NCBI GenBank assembly: GCA_025201805.1
Contig: MU619333.1
Span: 41,161 to 105,160, forward strand
Length of the DNA: 64,000 nt
Direction: 5' to 3'
DNA from: Parasitella parasitica
Taxonomy: Eukaryota > Mucoromycota > Mucoromycetes > Mucorales > Mucoraceae
Shown: piece after piece, positions 45,577 to 58,198 of the stretch
How positions within the stretch are numbered: the first letter of the stretch is position 1
Layout of the letters: each line of letters begins with the position of its first letter
The notes under the pieces: generated by a model
Told to the model about the DNA's origin: nothing
Databases searched by the model: none
What the model saw: only the letters and a program-made list of their open reading frames with translations
Position numbers and translations under genes: made by a program

Positions 45577-47234
45577 CATCTTCTGATACTATGCATACCA
45601 CAGCTGTCAGTCTATGATAATAGCTGTATTTTTGGACGCTCTACATGCTGGTATCATTTCATAATTCCCGTATGCTTATGGAAGGAATTATGTTGACAAA
45701 ACTTCAAAACAGATTAAGAGGGAAAAGTCAATATTTTGCTTAATCAGAGCGCATTCCCAGTCTTTCAGATCAAGGAATGGTCTTTTACAATCATTTTCCT
45801 CTAATATATGCTATAGTAAAAAATTGCATCTTTGGGGTCAAAATCGAGGATAATGCATAATCGATGAGTTTGGATGTGTGAATACAAGGAAAAAATCGAA
45901 AAAATCCGTCATTTTGCATCGAAAAAAAAATCATGCTCAAATTGCACCAAAATCATATATTATATAGTTTTTTCCCTATGAATACTATTTCTGGTACTTT
46001 CAGGGCACTTTTGATTATGAAAATCAGTCAAAAAATGGAACACAAAGCTAATAATCTTGCTTTTAAGCTGTAAAGATATCTATCTGGAGATGATACCAGG
46101 TCAATATCAATTCTAGTACATGACACAGCTTTAAAAAGTAAGTATTTTGATACCAAAAGTATTCATAATAATATGATCAAACAGTTTTGGCCCATCGAGT
46201 TGGAAGGAGAAAAGAATAATCAATGAATACAACTTTTTGCTGCAATAATCCCTTGTTATCTGTTCGTAAGTCGCTAATTACTAACGACAGAGAAGCCCTA
46301 TTACATTGATTTATAATAATGCTTAATACCAACTCAAGGGTTCGTTTTTTTTTTTTGCTTCTAATACTAAGCATGTAAAATAGAAAGTAAAGTAGAGGTT
46401 AAGATTGAGGTTGACGGTAATTTTGCTAACAAAAGTTAAGCTTCACAATAAGCTTCTGGTAGATTCCAGGTTCCAGGCACTGTACTGTAAAGTATCTCGC
46501 TATACCAAACACATTTTTGTACACCAACCCGTCCGTAATAACGAGTCCCGACTGTATATTCTTTGCTTAATATTGGATATGCTGAATCAACTCAAAAGAT
46601 GTAACATAAAATGATAATGTGAAGTTATAGAAATAGAGATTGTCATTTGCTTGAATATGCTATGATTTTTGAAAAGACTTATAATCAAAGGAGGAATCAT
46701 AATGAAATGGTTGGTTTAAACTTAGAATCAGAAATAAACTGCCGTTTTGTAAATGCATAATTCGACGGATACGTACAACTTAATGCCTTATTAATATATG
46801 CAGTGTGATAGTTTGATAGTTTGGTGATTTTGTAATTTAACTATTTTTTAGTTTATACACCTGTGCAGTTCTATAGACTTGCCTAAATATCTGAGCTTAT
46901 TTAGAATTCTGATCTCTAACGGATATATCTAAAATAATTTATCATAATTAATTACATAACATGCCTGCTGCTAGAATCAATTTGAGTTTTATTGAACCAT
47001 TGAATGGAATATTAAGCTGAGTCAGTGGTGAACACTATGGTTGTGTAGGCAAGTATACCAACATAGTTTTCTTGCTAAATCACATATTACTCCTCTTTAC
47101 TTTGCAAACAGTGGTTTTATTGATAGTAGACATTGCATGATATGCATAAATTTTTCAATAGAATGTACAAGTTTCGAGATTGGAGAAATGCTATTTTGAT
47201 TTAGTAAGAAGAGAGAGAGAGGGGGGGGGGGTAT
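45577..47234. other. AT-rich intergenic, nothing supported
   Basis: Only short stop-bounded frames. A GA-repeat followed by G11 (47210-47231) lies just past the STIMATE-family stop codon. Confidence 0.5.
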
Positions 47235-48333
47235 TTAATGCTTTTTAGATTTCAGTTCATATTCATTACCACCACTAACTGGTATATCAGCTGAAGAAGA
47301 CGCTTGGAAAAATGTGCTTGGGTGATGCACACTGGTAAAGTCCTCATTGTCTGTGAGATCATCATCGACGCTGTATCTCGGTGGTAATTCAGTAGGTTCG
47401 TTCGAAATATCCTCTTCAGCTTCATCTCTATGAGATCTAAGTAATGTCTCTGCATCCTCCTCGTCTCTTGTCAATCTAATGTTTTGCTTGTTCTGATCTG
47501 TTTTATGTTTGATAAACGTATCAATAACCCAAAATTGCATAATATTCATCACGAGAGGAAATCTAATAGACCAATCCGTTGGTATATTACTCTAGAAAAC
47601 TGACCTTTATACTGTAACTTACATCAGCATGACAAATACGACCTGAAGTTTATAGTTTCCAACAGTCCACTCCAGCACCCAATCACCGAAATCTTCAATC
47701 CAGGGACAAAGATGGAATAGAGAGACCACAATCACCTTCATGATCATCAAGCTGACAATGTAGACAAGCAGCTGTTTCCCCCATTTTCGAATTTGCGCTG
47801 TTAAAGGAGGTTCCCCATATACTCCACTTTGAAATCCTGTTAATTCTAGCCTGAGGACGAGGTATTTAAAACCAGTCAAGATGCACCATAGAATCCCAAT
47901 ACCTAATGTTGTATCAACAAATATATTTAGAAAGTACCTACAAAAGCCGTCAAAGGATCAGCTCATGATTTTGGGTGAATACCGAATCACTACGTACCAA
48001 ACGCAAGGATTTGATTTCTGTCCTTCCTCTGGTTTCACGCCGAAAAACACAGCAGCGACGACGTTCAGTGAATGAATCATAATGCCACCTGCCAATTGCT
48101 TACTCACATCTAGGGCCCTGAGAGTAGAGAATCATGAGATACCATTGACAAAACACTTGGACAAACTCTTACCAAATCCTGATAGGTCTTTGAGGTTGCT
48201 CTCGTTGTCTCTTGAAGATCAATGTAGAAAATGCAGTTGTAGCTAGACATAGCTGAATAAATATTCCAAACCCATCCATTAATTTACACCCTGCTTGTGG
48301 GTCTTCTTCATGTGGTGCTCTATATTCTAACAT
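47235..48333 (-). CDS. STIMATE/TMEM110-family multipass membrane protein
   Basis: Minus-strand exons 48333-48173, 48117-47998, 47937-47623 and 47562-47235 give 307 aa. The family includes mammalian STIMATE, an ER regulator of STIM-Orai calcium entry, and yeast vacuolar-membrane relatives. The conserved blocks are CKLMDGFGIFIQ with LIFKRQREQPQRP, then DVSKQLAGGIMIHSLNVV, then FVDTTLGIGILWCILTGFKY, then GFQSGVYGEPP and ending WTVGNYKLQVVFVMLIFPLV. Four to five hydrophobic helices are seen, and the cytoplasmic tail is acidic. A start 12 codons upstream (48369) is possible; I prefer 48333 because the upstream codons are made by a GT repeat. The gene is divergent from REV1. Confidence 0.9.
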
Positions 48334-48638
48334 GTGTGCGTGTGTGTGTGTGTGTATATTACAAATCATACTATAACTAGAGTGCAGTTTTCAATCATAT
48401 AAAATGGACATGCCATCAGCGAAAGAAGGGTTGAGGGCCGAGTATCTCAACCGAGATGACAGATATGATCAGCGTCAGCAGCGTTTAAAAAAAAAAAAAA
48501 AAAAGAAGAGAAAAGCCAAATGAATTCTACACTTAAAACGCATGCGGCTCTTCAACCACAAGACCGTTTTTTGTGTAATTTGAGCTGTTATTCACTCCTT
48601 TCGTTTCCGGAAGTTTGCTGCGAACTTCAATACTGACC
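48334..48638. promoter_or_regulatory. Shared divergent promoter, STIMATE-family / REV1
   Basis: About 305 bp separate the two start codons. The interval holds a (GT)n run near 48338-48357 and an A18 run near 48488-48505, both typical of nucleosome-poor fungal promoters. No other gene is seen. Its use as a bidirectional promoter is inferred from position. Confidence 0.5.
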
Positions 48639-51600
48639 ATGAGCTCTCCAGACGAACCTAACGATCCATACGGAGCCATTAAATTTGGCGAGTTCCGTAA
48701 ATATATGCAGAATAAGCAATCAAAGCTAAAGAGACAGCAAAGAGAATTGTAGTAGGCCAATTTGTCATTAGGGTTTTCATGTCTATTCATACCGTAGTGG
48801 CAATTTTGCTTTTTAGGGGAGGACAAGCAAGCCAAGAATTACCACAAATTTTTGCTGGCACAAGCATATACATAAATGGGTATTCGCATCCACCAGCAAG
48901 CGATTTGCGTAGGATGATACTGCAGCATGGAGGAGACTATCAACACTATTGTAATTTTAATGAATTAGATTTAAACATTTTGTATCCATGATCTAACTAA
49001 TGCTGCAGTGAAAAAATCCAGTGTAACACACATTGTAGCTACCAATTTGACAAATTCTAAACTACAAGAATTTCGGTATATTTGGCATTATTCGCATTTG
49101 TAAAAACTGATTCTTATCAATTCACATTGTATAGGGCATATAAAGTTGTTCGACCTGAATGGATCACTGAATCAGTCCAAGGCCAGCAAATGTTGCCATG
49201 GCAAAATTATCGTCTCGTACCAAGAGCGACAACACAAAGGGAACTTTTGTTCAGCAATGACACAGAAGCTGCGACAGCAGAAAAGATCACAGGAAAAACA
49301 TTAAACGCAAATGTGCTCTCGAATGAATGGGCAAGGCAAATATCTACTGTCAATCCTACATTTATCAAACGATATTACGAAACATCGAGATTGCATTATT
49401 TGTCTACTTGGAAAGAGGAATTGAAGGATATTGTTGAGAAATTGGGGCAGAATTACAAGTCTGGTCCAAACACACCAAGCAAAAAGAGATCGTCTGCTGC
49501 GCACAATCGAACTGTAATGCATGTTGACTTCGACTGTTTCTTTGCTTCGGTAGGGATCAAAGATCGTCCTCATTTGAGTAACTTGCCAGTATGTACATGT
49601 ATACAATGCGTAGATCCCGTGTGTTGATTTTGATGGATATTTCTATAGGTAGCTGTTTCTCATAGTAAAGCTGTTAGTGAGACCTCTTCCAGCGATATTG
49701 GTAAATTATATAGAAAAGCATGATAGCACAAACTAAATATAGATTGTCTGATAGCTTCTTGCAATTATGTGGCTCGTTCTTTTGGTGTTCGTAATGGCAT
49801 GACGTACAGTTTACAAATTTATTAAGTATATTTTATGTGATTATTGATACTGGTTATTTATAGGATGGGGATGGCCAAAGGTCTATGTCCCACTCTTCAA
49901 GTAATACCGTAAGTTAGAATTATCTGTTGAATCATATGTATGCCCAAAAATCTAACCAAGACGTAATGAAAGCTATGAGTTTGACAAATACAAAGCCATA
50001 TCCAAGATATTTTACGAAATCTTGTTTCAGCATGCAGATGAAATGCAAGCCGTTAGCGTGGACGAGGCTTTGCTTGAAGTTGGGTCTCACATTACTCAGC
50101 CTGAAGATGATGCTTGTGGTCAAAAAGAGCAGCAAGAAGCTTTGGCTACAGCGATCCGCGATAAAATTCGCCAGGCAACAGGTTGTGAGGCAAGTGTAGG
50201 TATAGGGCCCAATATTCTACTTGCGAGAATGTCAACAAAGCGGGCAAAACCTGCTGGTCAGTATGTTTGTAAATCAAAACAAGACATTGACAATTTATTG
50301 GCAAGCCAAGATGTAACTGATTTTCCTGGCGTAGGTTTTGAGTAATGAGTTTTAATTATTATGCAACTAACACTTGATTGACCAATGTAGGTTGGCTATG
50401 CTATCAGCGATAAACTCAAAGATTTGGTATTACCATCTAAATATATATCCAAGCAAATCAAGATGTTAACATGCTTTAACAGAATGTAACGGTCGTGAGT
50501 GATTTGAGAAAAATACCATTGCATGAGTTACAGACTAAATTGGGAGCTAAAATGGGGCAAACATTATATAATTTTTCACGGGGAATCGACGATAGACCAT
50601 TGATTACCCACCAACAAAGACAATCCGTGAGTGCAGAAGTGAATGTAAGTCCAGAAAAACTTTATATTTTAGCTACCCACATTAACCAATTGTACACATA
50701 TTCATATAGTGGGGTGTACGATTTGAGAATGAACAAAATGAACGAGAATTTGTAGATGGTTTAGCAAAAGAAGTTGCTGAAAGACTACAAAAACATAATG
50801 TTAAAGGGAGGAACATTACTGTTAAGGCATGTAATGGCTATGTATATATTTATATATCAATTAGGCTAATAATTGTGTATCCTGTCATCTAGATTTTGAA
50901 AAGAAAAGAAGATGCTAATGAAGCGCAGAAGCACTTGGGACATGGAAAAGTGGATGCATTTACAAAATCATATACACTGGGAAACTTCACTGACGATCCA
51001 GCTGTAATTAATAAACACGTTTATTCTATTCTAAAATCCTTTCAGTTTTCTAGTGCTGATATTAGAGGCTTAGGCATTCATGTCAGTAAATTAAACAATC
51101 AAGAAAAGCTCTCTCGTACGTGATTGTGATGCCTGCTTTATACACACTTGCATTTGCTAATACCGTAATATTTTATAGCTGACCAGGGCACTCTCAACTT
51201 TGAATCACACATTGCGATGAATGAACAGCGAGGTATGGAGACAGGTGAATCAAGTAGACAGGCTCCCAAAGAGACTATAGTAAGTAGTACTTAATTCAAC
51301 TGGCTCAATCAAAAGCTCATTTTATGATAAGGAAGTTGATCCGCTTGTGTATAACGAGCTGCCTGATTCAGTCAAGAAGGAGCTTGAAGCAACTTGTAAT
51401 CTGCTATTCAAGGAACCATTGACGACTAGTGGTGAAATTAAAGAGATACCAGAACACTTAGCCATTGCATCTCTACCAGAACTTCCGCCATGGTCTCAAC
51501 TAGATCCTCTTTCTTTGCTTGCTCTTCCAGATGAAATGCGCGAACAAATATTGAAAACATACGCAGCCAAAGTTGGAGATGCTCTACTAAAATCCCCAGT

Positions 51601-52330
51601 AGATACTCCTACTATCCAGAAATCACGAGCATCTGCATCATTACACACTAAAACCCCTCGAACCAGTAAATCCAAGGTTCGTAACATTGGTAGCGGAAGC
51701 AACAGGAGCCGCACTATTACTCAAATGTTTCAACATCCAACAAGTCCCTCCTCTCGTTCTAACATATCCAGCCCCTCGATTAACAGCAACAATGAAACAC
51801 CAACCATGCGTAGTAGTCGTTTTCAATCTGTTTTTCAGGGACAAGAAGAAGACAGTGATGACGGAGATTTGCCGTATGATGCAGACGTGTGGAAAGAGCT
51901 GCCCCAAAACATGAAAGACGAGCTTTTAGAAGAGCATCGCCGGCTCAAGAGACTCAAGGTCGAGCAAAAACAATTGAAAGAGCATCCAGTGAGCAGACAG
52001 GGTGTACAAAGAATAGACTTGCGTCCCTACCGCACGAAGGAGCCCTCGTTGCAAGGAGTTACCGATGTCAATGAAATACGTTCATTGTTGCGGGAATGGG
52101 TAGCTTCATACAAAGAGGGCCCTGAAGCTGAGGATGTTGTCACCATAACTAATTATCTCATTGAGCTGGTCCATTACGCCGATTTAGAAAAGGTGCACTT
52201 GGTGATTATATATTTGACGTATTTGGTACGAGATGTCGACTCTCTGAGTTGGAAGCAGTGTACAAAACAATTACAAGAAGCTGTATCAAACACAATAAAA
52301 TCAGTTTATGGATGCCCTCTTTGTACTTGA
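48639..52330 (+). CDS. REV1: DNA repair protein REV1 (Y-family polymerase)
   Basis: Fourteen exons: 48639-48748, 48817-48950, 49009-49075, 49135-49588, 49649-49700, 49755-49803, 49864-49908, 49973-50330, 50391-50426, 50483-50644, 50710-50826, 50893-51115, 51179-51279 and 51332-52330, giving 968 aa. Rev1 is a deoxycytidyl transferase and scaffold for translesion synthesis. A BRCT domain (about 45-145, ending near VVRPEWITES) precedes the Y-polymerase core, with catalytic D235-F-D237 and S-V-D334-E335. NYVARSFGVRNGM and SVGIGPNILLARMSTKRAKP are typical blocks. Three ubiquitin-binding-motif-like segments (about 638-656, 694-712, 820-838) precede the C-terminal Rev1 interaction domain. Intron 11 uses a GC donor (GCATGT). 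Confidence 0.94.
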
Positions 52331-52379
52331 TTTTCGACAATAAAAAAGTATATTTATTTTGTTTTGTTTTGTTTTGTTT

Positions 52380-53019
52380 TTATTGAGAAGTGGTGGCCGG
52401 AGAAGAAGAAGAGGAGGTGGTGGAAGAGGATGACATGACATCTGCATGGGAAAGAATTGCTTGATAGTTTTTGCTTTCGCCGTTTCCAACAAAATCAACA
52501 GCAGGAAGTGCCTCGCTAATTATATCTGCGTTGGTGCTTGTGCCTGTGGGTATTGATATGTTTTTGGTATATTCGGATTTGATATTTGAAACAGATGCAT
52601 CCAGTGGAGTTGTTGTCAATGCAGTTTTATGCTGATTTTGGGCAGCAGATGATGAAGCAGAAGAAGAGGAGGGAGGATACTGATGCTGACTCCAGTTACC
52701 GTCGTCTCTTGGCTGATGTTGGTGATGTAGGTGGTGATTACTCTCGAGCCAACTAGTTGGGATGGGTGATGCAGGTACAAAGCTTTCAAGGCTAGTTGTA
52801 TCACTTGAAGCGGCTGTAGTCATCATATGATGGTGATTGTCATTTAATAAATGAGAAGTATGCTGCATTTGTGTTACCGCTGCAACTGCTGCATTGTTTG
52901 AGTAGAGATCTTGTCCATTTGTCATCATTTGATGCGTGAAGCCACTGGCATCGTATTCATGCAAGATGTCTGTAGGCGATTGCTTTTGCTGCTGCTGCTG
53001 CTGCTGCTGCTGTTGTTGT

Positions 53020-53054
<35 letters not shown>

Positions 53055-54113
53055 TAATGGCGGTGGCTGATGTAATGCGTTACCGAACTCTATGCCAAAC
53101 TCGAAATTGAAGCCGGATCTTGCGTTTGTTGAAGTTGATGAGCTATGGTAGGAGGGTAGCCATAGATTGGCAGTGTTGTTATGTTGCAATTGTTGTTGCT
53201 GGAAGTGATTATTGTGATGATGGTGGCTGTGAAAGCCCAGCATGCCATTGTTGCCATTGGTGGTGTCACTATTGTTGTGGTCGATGAATGGAGACATACT
53301 GATGGATGTTGCAGCATTGTTTGTTGTGAAGACAGTTGCACCGCTGTTCAAGTTGGGCAACTCCAAGGGCATCATTTGTCGTTTTGACTGGTGTGGTATC
53401 AACTCGATAGAGTCTATATGGGTGCTGCTATTTTGTCGGTTGCGTTTGAGGTGAGAACGTCTAGGGGTAGAGTTCGAGTTGCTAATGGCTCTTTTTCTAG
53501 TTGTATTGACATTGGTAAGAACCAAATCGTGCGTAGTGGATGAATTCGAGGAGCAAGACATAGCAAGATGGTCATCATCTGTTACGGTAGCCGAGGAAGA
53601 CGAAGACGAGGATTTTCGCTGTTGATTTGCGGCAGCTGATGATTTAGGGCCTCTCCTTACAGTACCCACCACAGAAGGGACCAGGCTAAGATGGCGATGT
53701 GTCGGAATGGAGGTAATAATAGGTAAATCTTCGCCTTGTCTAAGAGGGGGAAATGCATCAATGATACCTTGGTCATCGAGCAAAGAGCGAACGTAATGTG
53801 ACATGGACTGCTGGACATGGCTTTCCATCGTTTGAGGCTCATAGACCAGATCTGCACGCATCAAACCCACCATATCAATGTTCTTGCTGTTGCAATCTAC
53901 ATCATTTGGGATGATATCAATAAATAAGCCTGCTGCCAGTTGATAGCGACAGGGCTCTCCTTTTTCAAATATTCGTAACAAATCTTGTGTGGTTTTTGCA
54001 TTGAGATTTATCCAATTTCCATGACCAGCATATAACCGGTAACAACTCTTGTTTGAAAATGATGTTGCAGCTGTATTGCCATAAGATGTATTGTATGATT
54101 TGGAGGAGGACAT
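52380..54113 (-). CDS. Poly-Q protein with conserved N-terminal domain
   Basis: A single exon gives 577 aa from the ATG at 54113. Residues 20-110 look folded: CYRLYAGHGNWINLNAKTTQ, then RIFEKGEPCRYQLAAG and MVGLMRADLVYEPQTME. This resembles the WWE-like layout (Trp, then a helix ending in a GxxxxY strand), but the match is tentative. The remainder is Ser/Asn/His/Gln-rich and disordered, with a basic patch around KRAISNS/RRSHLKRNRQ and a run of about 25 Gln. This composition is common in fungal transcriptional regulators. The gene converges on REV1, with only 49 nt between stop codons, so 3' UTRs must overlap or be very short. Confidence 0.75.
52988..53054. repeat. CAG/CAA microsatellite encoding poly-Q
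   Basis: An imperfect GCT/GTT (CAG/CAA on the coding strand) repeat lies inside the poly-Q gene. It is in frame, so length changes alter the Gln run without breaking the gene. Confidence 0.95.
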
Positions 54114-54200
54114 TGACAACCTTTGGCTTTTTGAATTAAAAGAAAAAAAGAGAACAAGATTGTATATCTATGCAGAGAAGAAAAAGTGAAAGAAGCCTCT

Positions 54201-54210
54201 CTTTTTATAC
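54201..54210 (-). promoter_or_regulatory. TATA box of the poly-Q gene
   Basis: On the minus strand the motif reads GTATAAAAAG, about 90 nt upstream of the ATG at 54113. Confidence 0.6.
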
Positions 54211-56530
54211 CCTAAATTTAGGGGAAAAAAAGTCGCCAATGCAGGTGCGTGTGTGGTGTATGGTGTGTGCGTGTGTGCGTGTGTGTGTGTGTTTGATTTA
54301 TTCATTTTAGTTCTGAAACTGTAGACAAGGGTTATTGTTTGTTCATGTCAGTGAAATATCGTTGTCGCTGATGACCGTGCAGCTATGATTTAAAGGGGTG
54401 AGAATCTACTAGAGTGTTCCGAGACGATAAAGACAAGTTGGAAACAACCATTCAATTATCTACGCTGTTATTGTATTTTCACATGAAGGATGGAGATTCT
54501 ATTTTGATTGACAACATTTGATATCTTTTTTTAATTTGGCTACTGACATGTCAGCCTGTATACATGTGTATCTAATATAAACAATAGGCCTTTATGGCTC
54601 TATATTGCATGCAGATAATTGCTCAAAGATCCATTGAGTGGGTTTCCGCTTGAGGAAATCAGGATAATCATCTATTGATACGAGGTTTCCAAGCAGGCAT
54701 TGTTTTGTGGAATTGCACGGTATCTGAACACAATCAGACATTGAAGCAGTTCTTTCAGCCTTTGCATATATTAATTGAATTATTACCATAATTTAAGGAG
54801 GAAAAGAGCATGATCAAGCTATTGTTGTACACCCGTTTATTCATAAATTTTGGAAAAAAAAAAAAAAAAAGAAACAAATGTCGCAAGAAGATAACTCTAG
54901 TAGCTCCCAAACACTGAAAGGATTCGATTATACAGTAATCAATGACTGATCAATCTAAGGAAAATGTAATTATACGAGGCAATAGGATTGAATGTCACTT
55001 ATCAGATAGTGTCAGAGCAAACTCTGTATCATTATGGTCTGGACCATTGTAATATGCCGTTATGCAATGAAAAAGCACTCTTACTTCATAAGTTTGGTAA
55101 ACGAATAAGAAAGATATTTTATAGCCCATGGAATAAAGCAGTGGAAGAGGCGTGTCATTTGCCATATGAAATTGTATATACAGGATAATAATTTGTTGCT
55201 GCATCATAAAAGATTATTTTTCACAAGAAATTTGAGCACATCATTGTGGATGCCACCATGTAATGCAAGTTAAAATTATGTGAGCAGCCACCTTGCACTT
55301 TTACCTGAAAGATAAATATTTCACTAAAACATAATGTACTCTAAAACAAAAATGTACTCTAAAACAGGTGTTCCAAATATAACTTATAGTACTCAAAAGT
55401 CTTAGTGGAAGTTGGTAATGTAATTATAGTCTGGAGCATTAGATTATATCTGTAAATTCTTGATTCGTCTCTTCCACATGATATTATGATTGAGAAACTG
55501 AATTAAATTCTGAAAGCTCCTCATTGCAAACGAGGCGGTATAAAAAGTATCGTCGATGATAAACTTCAACGATTATCTCGTGTCTGTAGAAGTTTCCTAT
55601 GGCTGTTGCTCGCGAGGTGTTAATTTTGATTGTCAAAGATTTGAGCAGTTGGGTGTTTCTATTCCTGATTTCTGCTTTTTGAAATGAATATTTGTAAATG
55701 ACAATATTGAAGAAGACTGCAGCATTATCCGCATTAAAAACTCAGTTTGACATAAAAGGCAGCAGAAACGTTTTCATCGCATAAAGGGACCTAAATACAA
55801 AAGGATTCTTGACTTAAGATATATAAAAAGAAGCACTTTATTTAACGGATAATTCCCCAACAAGAATAAACTCAAGTCGAAACTCGATAGAAGGAGAGAT
55901 TAGAATAAATAACATGGCATCTCAAAATAAAAATATTAAATTGACATGTCAAGTCGTTAAAACGAGCAGTTTAAAACGACTTGTATATTTTTGTAACACT
56001 ATTTCGTCCATGGATATTCGTATACATTGGATGCGCATTCAAAGGCTTTTATCAAAGAATAAGCTGAATGTCATGTTTATGCCAACTAATTTATATAGTT
56101 AAAAATAGACGTTCCCATTATCGATGTGCTTATCATATATATTATATATATATATATAATATACATATACGTTGCTGCATTCAGTTGATGATGTTACCTT
56201 CTCTTTTGGAGAGGAGTCTTTCTAAAGGGGTGGGATTGCAGTACAAAGAAATCAATGAGATGTCCTTGTACCACTATGTGGCAGCAAGACCATAAACTGT
56301 ACAGACTCTCGTGCTGTATCGATACACGTTGTTTTGAAAATCAAAGCCCCTAGCACCTTGCTCTCTGATTTTTGCATTATATTTGAGGGCACCCATCCAT
56401 ATCTGACCCCTTGAAATGCTTAGTTGGGGAAAGTTGCACTAATTTTGCCTAGTCTAGTTGATGCAAATAAAAAGGCAAAGCAAGCTTGTTTTTCTTTTTT
56501 GTTTTCTTGGCTTTTCTCTCAACATTTAAA
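54211..56530. other. Intergenic with microsatellites, no confident gene
   Basis: A GT/GC-rich microsatellite spans about 54244-54293 and an A18 run about 54854-54871. AT-alternating sequence lies near 56135-56165. A possible tiny gene starts at 55914 (62 aa, beginning MASQNKNIKL), with TATATAAAAA some 90 nt upstream near 55820. It has no domain and is left uncalled. The frame at 54988-55188 is likewise unsupported. The last 60 nt are T/C-rich and lead into the GDI start. Confidence 0.4.
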
Positions 56531-58040
56531 ATGGTAAGTTGAATTGCGCCTGGACAAAGAGACGAAATGCCAATACAATTACATTATACAGGATGAACAT
56601 TACGACATCATTATTCTCGGTACTGGTTTAACAGAATGCATTCTTTCTGGTATTTTTTCCGCTGAAGGCAAAAAGGTACTTCACATTGACAGAAACGAAT
56701 ATTACGGTGGTGAATCTGCCTCTCTGGACTTGCTTCAACTTTACAAGAAACGTGGAACCGAGATTTCGGAGGTTCCTGCTGACTTGGGTCAGAACCGCGA
56801 CTACAAAATCGACTTGATTCCCAAGTTTATGATGGCTGGTGGTGAGATTGTTCGCTTCTTGACCGACACTAACGTTACCCGTTATCTTGAAATTCGACAA
56901 ATCTCAGGCTCTTACGTTTATAAGGAAGGCGCAATTTTGAAACTGCCTGCTGACAAAATGGAGGCCTTGTCTACTCCTTTATTGGGTGTCAACGAGAAGT
57001 TCAGATTGCAAAAGTTCCTTGAATTTGTTCAGAACTGGAAAGACGACGACGAGTCCAGTCATCAAGACTTGGATATTGATAGCCAAACTATGCTCGAGGT
57101 ATATGACAAGTTTGAGCTTGAGGCTGGAACCAGAATCATTATAGGTAAGGATGAAGAGCGATACAAGATATTCAACGTGGCATTAAACTGGACATACCAG
57201 GTCATGGCCTTGCACTTCACTTGGACGATCAATACCTCGCCAAGCCTGCTCGTGAGACCATTGAGAATATTACACTCTATTTTGCTTCCTTGGGTCGTTT
57301 CGGTAAAAGCCCTTACATTTACCCCCTCTACGGTTTAGGTGATCTCCCTCAATCCTTTGCTAGGTAAGCTTAAGCATAAAAAAAGCAAGCTTTCATCGTC
57401 CTAATGCTCTCCTGAAAATGATTCTAGATTTGGCGCTCTACATGGTGGTACGTACATGCTCAACAAATCAGTCGATGAGATTCTTTACGATGACGGTGTT
57501 GCTGTGGGCGTTCGCTCTGGCAAGGAAACAGCCAAGGCCACGCAGATCATATGTGATCCTTCTTATGCCAAGGACAAAATCAAGCCGGTTGGAAAAGTAG
57601 TTCGTGCCATTTGCATCCTGGAGAAGCCTATTCCAGACACAAATGAAGCTGATTCAGTGCAGATTGTCATTCCTCAAAACGAATTGAGCCGCAAGCACGA
57701 CATCTACATTGCCAGCGTCTCTGGTAGTCATTCTGTTTGCCCCGAGGGTAAGTATCTGGCTATTGTTTCCACTATTGTCGAGACTACAGATCCCGAGAGT
57801 GAGATTGAGGCTGGTTTGAATATGCTGGGCACTATCCGTGAAAAATTCGTTTTTGTCTCGGAACTTGAAGAACCTAGCGCCGATGGTGTGAAGGACAACG
57901 TCTACATATCCAAGTCCTATGATGCCACCTCTCATTTCGAAACTGTCTGCGAAGATGTCAAGAGCATTTACAAACGTATGACTGGAAAGGAACTCAACCT
58001 TGGCGCTTTGAATCTTAAAAAGGCTGAAAAAGACAATTAA
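56531..58040 (+). CDS. GDI1: Rab GDP-dissociation inhibitor
   Basis: Exons are 56531-56533 (ATG alone), 56592-57144, 57201-57363 and 57428-58040, giving 443 aa, the usual GDI length. GDI extracts prenylated GDP-bound Rab GTPases from membranes and recycles them. It starts [20 protein letters not shown], the FAD-like fold motif, followed by [16 protein letters not shown], then the Rab-binding signature region around [12 protein letters not shown] and [12 protein letters not shown]. Intron 2 removes a stretch that would otherwise read through in frame for 50 codons; splicing restores [13 protein letters not shown]. The C-terminus lacks any prenylation site, as expected. Confidence 0.95.
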
Positions 58041-58198
58041 TCAATTACATTAACATTTCACAATAAAATTCTAATCTCCCAATATTTATACTGCACATCC
58101 AGCTTTTTTTTTTTTTTTTGAATAGTATGACAGTTTTTATTAGGACCCCTTGCAACATTATTGAATTTTGATTTCCTTTGCTTTTTATTTTCTACACC

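Noticed and set aside
48403-48630. Plus-strand frame starting MDMPSAKEG upstream of REV1
   Set aside because: It runs through an A18 tract and shows no conserved feature; more likely promoter DNA.
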